Source: JABDKJ01 sp964609215 (GTDB lineage Bacteria; Bacteroidota; Bacteroidia; Flavobacteriales_D; JABDKJ01). Taken from it: a DNA stretch of 64,000 nucleotides. A program made the translations under genes and the position numbers. The stretch spans positions 1-64,000 of the forward strand of contig CAZSQZ010000010.1 of assembly GCA_964609215.1 (NCBI GenBank), written 5' to 3'. The notes beneath the pieces were generated by a model. It made no database searches and was not told the origin of the DNA. It worked only from the letters and a program-made list of their open reading frames with translations. This document shows positions 53,497 to 60,805 of the stretch, in pieces. Positions within the stretch are counted from its first letter, which is position 1. Each line of letters opens with the position of its first letter.

Positions 53497-55860
53497 TTAG
53501 GCCTGCACTTTTTCCTCTGTATATGAGGAGTAATTATATGAATATCCATGCCCATAATCATAGCTATATCCATATTTATAGGGGTAATATTTCCAGGTTT
53601 TTCTCTTGATGTTGTTCAGAACAATCGCATTGTTGCTCATTTCGTTTTTAACCATCAATTCTTCCAGATAATTGATACCGGCCTTTGTTGCCATTACTGT
53701 ATTCATGACAAAAATTCCAACATCGGAAAGATTTCTAAGTACCAAAGCATCACTAATAAGCATAATTGGTGGAGTATCAATGATAACGAAATCAAACTCT
53801 TTTCTGCCTTTAATAATAATTTCTTTGACCTTTTCACTTAAAATCATCTCTGAAGGATTTGGAGGCGGTGGCCCACAAGTAATCACTTTAAGCTTATCAA
53901 TTTCCGTGTTTTGAATTACCTGCTCAAAAGTAAAGTCATTGGCCAAGATGGATGAAAGTCCTAAGGTATTTTCTACACCAGCCGTTCTGTGCACCTTTGG
54001 CTTATGAAAATCAAAATCTAAAAGCAAAACCCTTTTATCTGCTTTAGCAATAATTGCAGCTAAATTACTTGAGCAAAATGTTTTACCTTCTCCTGGATGA
54101 AGAGAGGATACCAGAATAACCTTTGATTCAGAATTTCTGCTGAAATATTGAAGATTAGTACGCACTGCTCTGAACGCTTCTGTTACATTCAATCTCTTTT
54201 TAGAATTGACCACAAGAGACCTGGCAAGATCTTTTTCTATGGAAGGTATCCCGCCAAGAATTGGAATTTTGGTTACATTTTTCAACTCTCTCACATTTTC
54301 CAACCTATCGAACATTGAAAATCTGATATAGCTAATCAACAGTGAAAGTATAAGGCCACCAAGAATGAATAAAAGAAGATACCTTTGTTTGTCCGGGCCA
54401 ACTTGACCTAAAGGCCTACTCTTTACTAAAACTCTGGTTTGAGGAATAATTGCGGCTTTAGCAATTTCAGAATTAGCTCTTTTCTCTAATAAAAAGAGAT
54501 ACATTTCTTCATTTACTTTTAGCTTCCTGTTGATATTGAGAATATCTCTTTCCGAGGCTGGAATTTTCTTAATTTTCAGTTCGTACCCACGAATCTGCTT
54601 ATCGATCTCTGCAACTTTATCATCTATAGCGGATTGAGATGCCTTTATATAGACCAGTATATCGTTTCTTTGCTCCTCAATCGTCTTTTCATCCCTTTGA
54701 ATTTTTATATTCTCTCCAGTAACTTGATTGAGTTTAAGATTTTTCTCGAACTGTAATTCATATAGCTTACTCAAAGCTTCCCTTAAATAAACATCATCAC
54801 TAATATATAGAGCGGGAGGCGCTACTTCGCTCTTTTCCGTATCCAATAAGTAATCTCTTAATGAGGATTTAGATTCATATTCAAGCTTAAGGTTCGTTTT
54901 TTGCTTTTCAGCTTCGGTAAGTTGATTAAAGAACTCTTCCTCTTCTCTTGTTAAATCTAAAATTGCTCTAGATTCCTTATAGCTTTCCAGATCATTTTCT
55001 ATTGAATCTAATACTTGAGTAACCTTCTTCAGTTGCAGATCAATATATTCTGTTGTTCTTCTATTAAGAACCTTTTGTGTCTGAGTTGTGAAATCCTTGT
55101 ATACCTCACCCAAAGTATCCAAAAACATTTTTGCTCTTTCTTGAGATTCATCTCTGACCCTTAAATCCAGAATACTTGTATACTCCTCATTTTCAATGGA
55201 AAGATTTGAGATATACTGGCTTACCATCGTTGAACGACTGTTTACTAAAAACTGATAATTTAAAATCTGAATTTTAGGTAAATTATCTTCGTTTAGAGAT
55301 GCTGTTTTTTCTACTAATACTGAATATTCGGGCTCATTTACTTCAACTCCAAATTCGTGTCTTTTACTGATTCGTTCACCCTCAAAATCAAAACCTAACT
55401 CATACGTTTTAAGATCAAGGACTTTTATATCTATTTTTTGGTGATAAAGGCTAGAATGAATTCTATTAACATTTACATCAAAATAAGGTAAGCGCTCAGC
55501 TCTGGTGGTCTTTATCCTCCCAGAAACAAAATACGACAACTCAAAATTAAGCTTATCAAGTGTCTGAGAAATAAGATCATAGGACTTAATTACTCTGGTT
55601 TGATTTGAAATATCTGCGTAGTTCTTGTAAAGACCAACCAAACCAGTATAAGATTGATTGTTTTGCTCAATTTCAAAATTGGCTTTGGTAAGAATTTCCA
55701 TTTTAGCCTCATAGATTTCAGGCATTCTATGCGTGTAAAATGCAGCTATCAAACCTCCTAAAAGTGGCAAACCCAAGAGAATCAGCCAATTCTTAGCCAA
55801 AAACTTTCGAATTACACGAATGTCTTCGATATCAATTAAGTTTCCTTTTAGTGAATTCAA
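53497..55860 (-). CDS. Wzc-like polysaccharide co-polymerase / tyrosine autokinase
   Basis: A 787-residue inner-membrane protein. Transmembrane helix 1 is at about residues 29-47, followed by a Wzz-type periplasmic domain with long coiled coils (about 235-430), the GNVR-like region before helix 2 ('RYLLLFILGGLILSLLISYI', about 495-515), and a BY-kinase domain. That domain has Walker A 'LHPGEGKTFCSSN' (about 590), Walker A' 'LLLDFDFHKPK' (about 615), Walker B 'FVIIDTPP' (about 693), and a C-terminal tail with 11 tyrosines in ~25 residues ('YPYKYGYSYDYGHGYSYNY') for autophosphorylation. It controls chain length and export of capsule. The start is TTG, about 14 nt after the predicted transcription start. 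It heads the minus-strand operon. Confidence 0.92.
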   Translation of the reverse strand: MNSLKGNLIDIEDIRVIRKFLAKNWLILLGLPLLGGLIAAFYTHRMPEIYEAKMEILTKANFEIEQNNQSYTGLVGLYKNYADISNQTRVIKSYDLISQTLDKLNFELSYFVSGRIKTTRAERLPYFDVNVNRIHSSLYHQKIDIKVLDLKTYELGFDFEGERISKRHEFGVEVNEPEYSVLVEKTASLNEDNLPKIQILNYQFLVNSRSTMVSQYISNLSIENEEYTSILDLRVRDESQERAKMFLDTLGEVYKDFTTQTQKVLNRRTTEYIDLQLKKVTQVLDSIENDLESYKESRAILDLTREEEEFFNQLTEAEKQKTNLKLEYESKSSLRDYLLDTEKSEVAPPALYISDDVYLREALSKLYELQFEKNLKLNQVTGENIKIQRDEKTIEEQRNDILVYIKASQSAIDDKVAEIDKQIRGYELKIKKIPASERDILNINRKLKVNEEMYLFLLEKRANSEIAKAAIIPQTRVLVKSRPLGQVGPDKQRYLLLFILGGLILSLLISYIRFSMFDRLENVRELKNVTKIPILGGIPSIEKDLARSLVVNSKKRLNVTEAFRAVRTNLQYFSRNSESKVILVSSLHPGEGKTFCSSNLAAIIAKADKRVLLLDFDFHKPKVHRTAGVENTLGLSSILANDFTFEQVIQNTEIDKLKVITCGPPPPNPSEMILSEKVKEIIIKGRKEFDFVIIDTPPIMLISDALVLRNLSDVGIFVMNTVMATKAGINYLEELMVKNEMSNNAIVLNNIKRKTWKYYPYKYGYSYDYGHGYSYNYSSYTEEKVQA

Positions 55861-55878
55861 GCCCTAGATATTAATAGA

Positions 55879-55886
55879 CAAATATA
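55879..55886 (-). promoter_or_regulatory. Putative -7 element of the capsule operon promoter
   Basis: The minus strand reads TATATTTG (exact TAnnTTTG) 19 bp before the TTG start of the Wzc-like gene. No -33 TTG is found at optimal spacing. The short leader supports the TTG start. Confidence 0.4.
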
Positions 55887-55969
55887 CATTAGCCCCGCGA
55901 GATAATATGAATTTAAACTAATTATTCTATCCTTCGTATTTTACATTTGGTCAAAAGATTTTTTAAATC

Positions 55970-56001
55970 TTGCCTCAATAAATTTCATTTAAATATATTT
56001 G
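55970..56001 (+). promoter_or_regulatory. Promoter of the exosortase/PID-CTERM operon
   Basis: TTG at 55970-55972, a 21-bp spacer and TATATTTG at 55994-56001 fit the Bacteroidota TTG / TAnnTTTG consensus. The start codon at 56020 is 18 bp beyond the -7 element, so the leader would be ~14 nt. It is divergent from the capsule operon promoter within the same 159-bp spacer. Confidence 0.55.
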
Positions 56002-56019
56002 TTTCGGATTTAACTAAGC

Positions 56020-56232
56020 ATGAGTAAAAAATCTTTTTTAATCGGACTGTTGACTTTAACTGCGTTAATGTTCTTTGCTAGCCTTGGTGCTCAACCGCCT
56101 TTATCAGGTACGACAGGTCCTCCATGTTTCCCCCCACCTTGTATTCCAATTGACGGTGGAACTTCTCTGCTTATTGCTGCAGGTTTAATTTGGGGAGGAA
56201 AAAAAGCATACGATCAAAGTAAAAAAGGATAA
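56020..56232 (+). CDS. 70-aa PID-CTERM-type exosortase substrate
   Basis: A 70-residue protein. Residues 4-24 form a signal peptide ending 'SLGAQ'. A short Pro/Cys-rich core follows with 'GPPCFPPPCIP' (C36 and C41). Then comes a tripartite sorting signal: the 'PIDGG' motif at residues 43-47, a hydrophobic helix 'TSLLIAAGLIWGG', and a basic tail 'KKAYDQSKKG'. This is the PID-CTERM form of C-terminal signal known in Bacteroidota. If cleaved at both ends, the mature peptide would be only about 20 residues. It is 4 bp upstream of the exosortase gene, so enzyme and substrate are made together. Confidence 0.75.
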   Translation: MSKKSFLIGLLTLTALMFFASLGAQPPLSGTTGPPCFPPPCIPIDGGTSLLIAAGLIWGGKKAYDQSKKG

Positions 56233-56236
56233 TTCC

Positions 56237-56767
56237 TTGATCAAAAACCCTTTTATTCGATTTATTATTCTGGCACTAAGCCTTTTTTTGTTGTGGTTTT
56301 TTTTGTTTGAGTACTGGATAAACGATTATACCAACCTCAACAGGTTCTTAATTGAAAATCTTATCGACATAAGTGGAGCTATTTTAGAATTTTTAGGTTT
56401 TACACTTATTGCAGAGCCTCCATCAAACGTTGTTATTAGAACCATTGGAATAGACGGAACGACAGGAGTATGGGTTGGTGATCCCTGCAATGGATTAGAA
56501 ATCATGGCAATTTTCAGCATCTTTATGATAGCTATTCCCGGTCCATGGAAGCACAAAGCTTGGTATATTCCAATCGGCATCATAGTTATTCATTTACTCA
56601 ATGCTATTCGAGTAAGTATTCTTGCCTGGGTAGTGACAATAGATTATGCTTACTTGGACTTCAATCATGATTACACTTTTAAGATAGCTGTATATTCTAT
56701 TGTATTTTTACTTTGGGTGTATTGGGTCAGAAAATTTGTAAGTAAGAAAAATCTAGTCAATGAGTAA
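56237..56767 (+). CDS. xrtF: XrtF-like exosortase
   Basis: A 176-residue polytopic inner-membrane transpeptidase with about five to six helices. The exosortase/archaeosortase catalytic triad is visible: C84 in 'GDPCNGLEIM', R125 in 'LLNAIRVSILA', and H144 in 'FNHDYTFK'. The length and the neighbouring associated protein match the short XrtF class of Flavobacteriia rather than the long EpsH class. It should cleave the sorting signal of its substrate and transfer it to an acceptor lipid. The start is a TTG four bases after the stop of the substrate gene; no ATG or GTG is available. Its end overlaps the next gene by 8 nt. Confidence 0.82.
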   Translation: MIKNPFIRFIILALSLFLLWFFLFEYWINDYTNLNRFLIENLIDISGAILEFLGFTLIAEPPSNVVIRTIGIDGTTGVWVGDPCNGLEIMAIFSIFMIAIPGPWKHKAWYIPIGIIVIHLLNAIRVSILAWVVTIDYAYLDFNHDYTFKIAVYSIVFLLWVYWVRKFVSKKNLVNE

Positions 56768-57218
56768 GTTCTTAAAACTCTTGCTGATTTTCATTATTGT
56801 CGTTATTGCTGGATCTTTAAGGAATGTAGTTTTTGTAAGCTTAAATAATCAAATTTCCTTTCTTAATGGAGAAATCCCAGATAATGGACTCCTCTCCTAT
56901 ATGGAGTTTATTGAAAACTATTCTCTTCAAACTTTGATAAAATTAAAATGGTTATTCACCATTATCTATACCCTATTCTATTTATTGTTAGGACGTTATG
57001 TGCTTAGTATTATTTTCGGATCCAAAGATTTTGCCCAATGGTATACTATTGCCTATGTTCTAATTTTTATTTTCTCTGGAACCCTATTTTGCATAGGATA
57101 TTTCCTTGGCTCTACTGAAAGCATGTTTTCCTTGGCTCGTACATTTATGGGAGCCCTACAATCACCTGTTCCACTTTTGATAATATGCCCTTTATTGTTT
57201 TTAAAAAAACATCTTTAG
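56760..57218 (+). CDS. Exosortase F system-associated membrane protein
   Basis: A 152-residue protein with four or five hydrophobic helices ('FLKLLLIFIIVVIAGSLRNV' at the start, 'LFTIIYTLFYLLLGRYVLSI' in the middle, a basic end 'LFLKKHL'). It overlaps the exosortase gene by 8 nt and fits by size, topology and position the small membrane protein that regularly accompanies XrtF in Flavobacteriia. Its role is unknown; it could hold the substrate or lipid acceptor. Family assignment relies mainly on context. Confidence 0.65.
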   Translation: MSKFLKLLLIFIIVVIAGSLRNVVFVSLNNQISFLNGEIPDNGLLSYMEFIENYSLQTLIKLKWLFTIIYTLFYLLLGRYVLSIIFGSKDFAQWYTIAYVLIFIFSGTLFCIGYFLGSTESMFSLARTFMGALQSPVPLLIICPLLFLKKHL

Positions 57219-57257
57219 AAAGCGATTATTTCTACTTTTAGACTTCCAAATTTCAAT

Positions 57258-58553
57258 ATGTATCAAGACAAGAAAATTTTTGACCTTATCTCTGCTGAGA
57301 AAGAACGTCAAATGCATGGAATAGAATTGATTGCATCAGAAAACTTTGTTTCAGAACAAGTGATGGCTGCGATGGGTTCTGTGCTAACTAATAAATATGC
57401 TGAAGGACTTCCTAATAAAAGATATTATGGAGGCTGCGAGATTGTAGATCAAGTAGAACAATTAGCGATTGACCGATTGAAAGAATTATTTGGCGCAACT
57501 TGGGCAAATGTTCAGCCTCATAGCGGAGCTCAGGCTAATGCAGCAGTTATGTTAGCCTGTTTAAATCCTGGAGATGCTATTTTAGGGTTTGACCTTTCGC
57601 ACGGTGGTCATTTAACCCATGGTTCTCCGGTAAACTATTCTGGTAAATTGTATCAACCTCATTTTTACGGAGTTGAACAAGATACCGGAGTAATAGACTA
57701 TAACAAAGTAGAATCTAAAGCAAATGAAGTAAAACCAAAAATGATTATTTGCGGTGCTTCTGCATACTCCAGAGATTGGGATTATGAGCATCTTCGACAA
57801 ATTGCCGATTCCGTGGGTGCCATACTTTTAGCTGATGTTTCGCATCCTGCAGGACTGATTGCCAAAGGGCTTTTAAAAGATCCGATAAAGTATTGTCATA
57901 TAGTTACAACCACCACTCACAAAACCTTAAGAGGGCCAAGAGGCGGAGTAATCATGATGGGAGAAGACATGGAAAATCCTTGGGGAATCACTACAAAAAA
58001 AGGTACGGTAAGAAAATTATCTTCACTTTTAGATTCAGGTGTTTTCCCTGGAACACAAGGAGGACCATTGGAGCACGTTATTGCTTCCAAAGCTGTTGCA
58101 TTTGGTGAAGCTCTATCTGATGATTTTGGTTTATACGCTCAAAATATTATTAAGAATGCCCAAGTTATGGCTCAATCATTTGTAGATAAAGGTTATGATT
58201 TGATTTCAAAAGGCACAGATAATCACTGTATGCTAATAGATCTTCGTTCAAAGGGAATTAGCGGAAAGGATGCAGAACAAGCTTTGGTAAAAGCAGATAT
58301 TACGGTAAACAAAAACATGGTTCCTTTCGATGATAAATCTCCATTTGTTACCAGTGGAATTAGAATTGGAACTCCCGCAATAACGTCAAGGGGTATGACC
58401 ACAAATGAAATGCCTCAAATAGTAGAGTTCATTGATGAGATAATTTCCAATTATGAAAATGATACTGTTATTCAAGGAGTGAGAAGCAAAGTAAATGATT
58501 GGATGAAGGATCGCCCTTTATTTACTTGGGAAAGTGGATTGGTGAGTAATTAA
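57258..58553 (+). CDS. glyA: Serine hydroxymethyltransferase
   Basis: A 431-residue PLP enzyme that interconverts serine and glycine with tetrahydrofolate as one-carbon carrier. It shows 'GIELIASENFVSEQVMAAMG', 'NKYAEGLPNKRYYGGCEIVD' and 'LSHGGHLTHGSPVNYSGKLY'; the PLP lysine is in 'TTTTHKTLRGPRGG' (about residue 222). Length is typical (~430). It lies 39 bp after the exosortase-associated gene and may share its transcript, though this is probably incidental, and precedes a lipoprotein gene by 10 bp. Confidence 0.95.
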   Translation: MYQDKKIFDLISAEKERQMHGIELIASENFVSEQVMAAMGSVLTNKYAEGLPNKRYYGGCEIVDQVEQLAIDRLKELFGATWANVQPHSGAQANAAVMLACLNPGDAILGFDLSHGGHLTHGSPVNYSGKLYQPHFYGVEQDTGVIDYNKVESKANEVKPKMIICGASAYSRDWDYEHLRQIADSVGAILLADVSHPAGLIAKGLLKDPIKYCHIVTTTTHKTLRGPRGGVIMMGEDMENPWGITTKKGTVRKLSSLLDSGVFPGTQGGPLEHVIASKAVAFGEALSDDFGLYAQNIIKNAQVMAQSFVDKGYDLISKGTDNHCMLIDLRSKGISGKDAEQALVKADITVNKNMVPFDDKSPFVTSGIRIGTPAITSRGMTTNEMPQIVEFIDEIISNYENDTVIQGVRSKVNDWMKDRPLFTWESGLVSN

Positions 58554-58563
58554 TATTAAAAAA

Positions 58564-59367
58564 ATGAGAAAATTTCTTTTAGGAATTTGCACTTCCATTT
58601 TATTGTTTTCCTGTGGAGACATTAGTGAAGAATTGGTGGTAAATGAGGATATGTCGGGAACCTACACTGTTTCCTATGACATGATGGAGGCAATGACTGG
58701 GATGATGAAAGGTTTTGCCATGGCTATGGCTGAGAGCGAAGGAAAAACTATTGACATGGACAGTTTGGATCTAGCATTAAGAGATAAAATGTGGAAAGAC
58801 TTTCCCGATGAATTAGATTCCGTTATTGATTTGTCTGATAAGTTTAAGGAAGAAGGAATTAGCAATGAAGGCCTAGAAAAGTATCAAGATAAAATGAACA
58901 TGTACATGCGGGGTTCAAAGGCTAAAGGGGAAATGGAAATGGGATTTGAAATGAGTTTTGATAATCCTTCAGATTTTTCAGAGTACTACAGATTTTTAAG
59001 CAGTTTAAGTGAAAACAATGAAATAGGTTCTAAAATGGGACCGGGTATTGGATCTGTTTTCAGCGGTTTAGGTCAAGACAATAGTGGCGATGCTCCCTTT
59101 ATATTTACCAAGAACGGAATAAAAAGAGAGGCCTTCTCTATGTCTGATGATGATAAGAAATTGAGTAGCAAAGACATGAAGGAGTTTGAGGAAATGTTTG
59201 GAAGCATGAGTTACACAACAACAATTCGAGTTCCTAAGGACATTAAAAAAGTTAAAGGAAAAGGAGCGGTAAAAAAAGATAATAGAACGGTCGTCATTGA
59301 ATACCAATTACTGGATTTAATGAATGCTAAAGAAATGGGTGGGTTTGAAATAATCTATGTTAAATAA
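58564..59367 (+). CDS. Lipoprotein of unknown function
   Basis: A 267-residue protein with a signal peptide and lipobox 'LLFSC' (Cys at residue 17), so it is anchored to a membrane. The mature part is rich in Met, Asp and Glu ('YDMMEAMTGMMKGFAMAMAE'), helical up to about residue 120, then more beta-like ('TTTIRVPKDIKKVKGKG'). The beginning 'EELVVNEDMSGTYTVSYD' and the end 'RTVVIEYQLLDLMN' recall bacterial lipoproteins that use a beta-strand frame around a helical insert. It is 10 bp after glyA, and its stop lies 13 nt inside the convergent HTTM gene. Confidence 0.7.
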   Translation: MRKFLLGICTSILLFSCGDISEELVVNEDMSGTYTVSYDMMEAMTGMMKGFAMAMAESEGKTIDMDSLDLALRDKMWKDFPDELDSVIDLSDKFKEEGISNEGLEKYQDKMNMYMRGSKAKGEMEMGFEMSFDNPSDFSEYYRFLSSLSENNEIGSKMGPGIGSVFSGLGQDNSGDAPFIFTKNGIKREAFSMSDDDKKLSSKDMKEFEEMFGSMSYTTTIRVPKDIKKVKGKGAVKKDNRTVVIEYQLLDLMNAKEMGGFEIIYVK

Positions 59368-60209
59368 GAAATTTCCTTTTTCGTGTTAATTCCCCAAAAA
59401 GCCATGTAGCTTGCAATCATAATTAGGGCGAAATCCCAAATACCCATTGCTATTCCTATAAAAAGATGAAAGAACACACCTAACATTAGCAATGGTTTTT
59501 TTATTTTTTTGATCCAAATTAAAACTGGAAAAAGCAATTGATAAACGAGAGCAAAATAAGTTCCTGGAATGGTTAACCATTCTTTATCCGCTATGTTTTC
59601 CATTACCCAAGGATGAGAATATTCGGGAACATTTAATATAAAATGCATTGCTTCTCCGCTCAGCCACTCTGTGCCAGCTAGTTTCCATAAACCTGAGAAG
59701 AAATAGACAAAACATATTTGAATTTGACAGGCTAGAAGAATAAGTTGGTTGAGCTTAAAGTTGAACTCGTCCTTATTTCTCTCATTTGCGAAAATAAGGT
59801 AAAACAAAAGTGCCATTATTAGCAAATTACCACCTATCACATATAGATACAATCTATTATACAACCAAATGGTAGTAATAAAGACCAGAATGTGATGAAA
59901 ACGCATAGCTTTCCCAAAAAATGCCATGACCAAAGCATATAAATGCAGAGCAATAAGAAAAGGCCAAAATAAATCAACCAAATGATGCATCATGAAATAA
60001 TAGAACTCGGTCATAAGTGTTTCACCCCAATCCCATTTCTTTATTAAAGAATCTGACCCCCAAAGCAATGAAGCATTGGGCAAATTCATAAAAACCATGA
60101 TATAGAAGAGAACAAAGTATAGAGATTTTCTAAAAAGGTTGAGTTGCGCATTTGCAAACTCCGAAAGGAATATTTCTTTAAGTCTAGTGATAAGGCAAAA
60201 CGAATTCAA
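59355..60209 (-). CDS. HTTM-domain membrane protein (gamma-carboxylase-like)
   Basis: A 284-residue polytopic protein with about seven hydrophobic helices ('FVLFYIMVFMNLP', 'LHLYALVMAFFGKAMRFHHI', 'QIQICFVYFFSGLWKLAGTE', 'LLMLGVFFHLFIGIAMGIWD'). The pattern 'YFFSGLWKLAGTEWLSGEAM' and the His-containing 'FFHLFIGI' match HTTM proteins, the membrane module related to vitamin K-dependent gamma-carboxylase. Catalytic activity of short bacterial forms is unproven. A TTG start overlaps the upstream gene by 26 nt; no ATG or GTG precedes the first helix. It forms a two-gene operon with the DUF5819-like gene. Confidence 0.72.
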   Translation of the reverse strand: MNSFCLITRLKEIFLSEFANAQLNLFRKSLYFVLFYIMVFMNLPNASLLWGSDSLIKKWDWGETLMTEFYYFMMHHLVDLFWPFLIALHLYALVMAFFGKAMRFHHILVFITTIWLYNRLYLYVIGGNLLIMALLFYLIFANERNKDEFNFKLNQLILLACQIQICFVYFFSGLWKLAGTEWLSGEAMHFILNVPEYSHPWVMENIADKEWLTIPGTYFALVYQLLFPVLIWIKKIKKPLLMLGVFFHLFIGIAMGIWDFALIMIASYMAFWGINTKKEISYLT

Positions 60210-60738
60210 ATGGTGGAAAATGCAAAGTATCGATAACTACTTCTCCTCCATCTTGCTTATCTGTATATTCTATAAGCAAGGCCATCTCACAGCGTCCAAA
60301 TGGAGGGGTTTTAATTTTATTCTCAATGTATTTGCCAAGCAAATGCTCCATGCCCTTATAACCAATTGATTTCTTGATATCTTCATTTGGATACTTGTAA
60401 TAGTCTTCCCACAAATAATGACTCGCATTTTGAACCACATGATACATCTTTGTTGAAGAACCTATTCGAATAGCATTGTGCCTTTTTTCAATTTCACCTA
60501 CTACCCTCTCCCATTGATCATTATTATAGCGGAAAATAATTTCTTTATGTCTCTTGGGAGGATCAGGAGCAAATAAATTCCATCGACCTTGAAAAAGTGG
60601 ATTGGCATATGCAGAAGCAATTTCCCTGGTTTTTTCATGTAATAAACCGTCAGGAATACAAAATAAGAAGAGTAAAAAAAAGTGAATGGCGATAATCACC
60701 TTAACAATAAGCAGTGCTATTTTCTTTTCTCGGTTCAT
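60184..60738 (-). CDS. DUF5819-like membrane-anchored protein
   Basis: A 184-residue protein started at ATG 60738; an upstream in-frame start five codons earlier is less likely, being outside the basic N-terminus 'MNREKK'. It has one transmembrane helix (about residues 8-27), then 'NPLFQGRWNLFAPDPPKRHK', the F-x-x-W-x-x-FAP-x-P pattern typical of DUF5819 proteins. Such proteins are often encoded beside HTTM genes, as here with a 26-nt overlap. The periplasmic domain is ~150 residues. Function unknown; the pair may act on one membrane substrate. Confidence 0.68.
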   Translation of the reverse strand: MNREKKIALLIVKVIIAIHFFLLFLFCIPDGLLHEKTREIASAYANPLFQGRWNLFAPDPPKRHKEIIFRYNNDQWERVVGEIEKRHNAIRIGSSTKMYHVVQNASHYLWEDYYKYPNEDIKKSIGYKGMEHLLGKYIENKIKTPPFGRCEMALLIEYTDKQDGGEVVIDTLHFPPFEFVLPYH

Positions 60739-60755
60739 TTTAAAAATGCACATTA

Positions 60756-60763
60756 CAAATCTA
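60756..60763 (-). promoter_or_regulatory. Putative -7 element for the DUF5819/HTTM operon
   Basis: The minus strand reads TAGATTTG (TAnnTTTG) 18 bp before the ATG at 60738. No matching -33 TTG is seen. The element lies in the 67-bp divergent spacer with the fumarylacetoacetase gene. Confidence 0.35.
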
Positions 60764-60805
60764 AAATCAAATATTACTTTTACCCTCCTTTTTAATTATT
60801 ATCTG

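Noticed and set aside
60686..60805. N-terminal 40-codon extension of fumarylacetoacetase
   Set aside because: It lies within the divergent DUF5819-like gene and its spacer, and family members start at the ATG at 60806.
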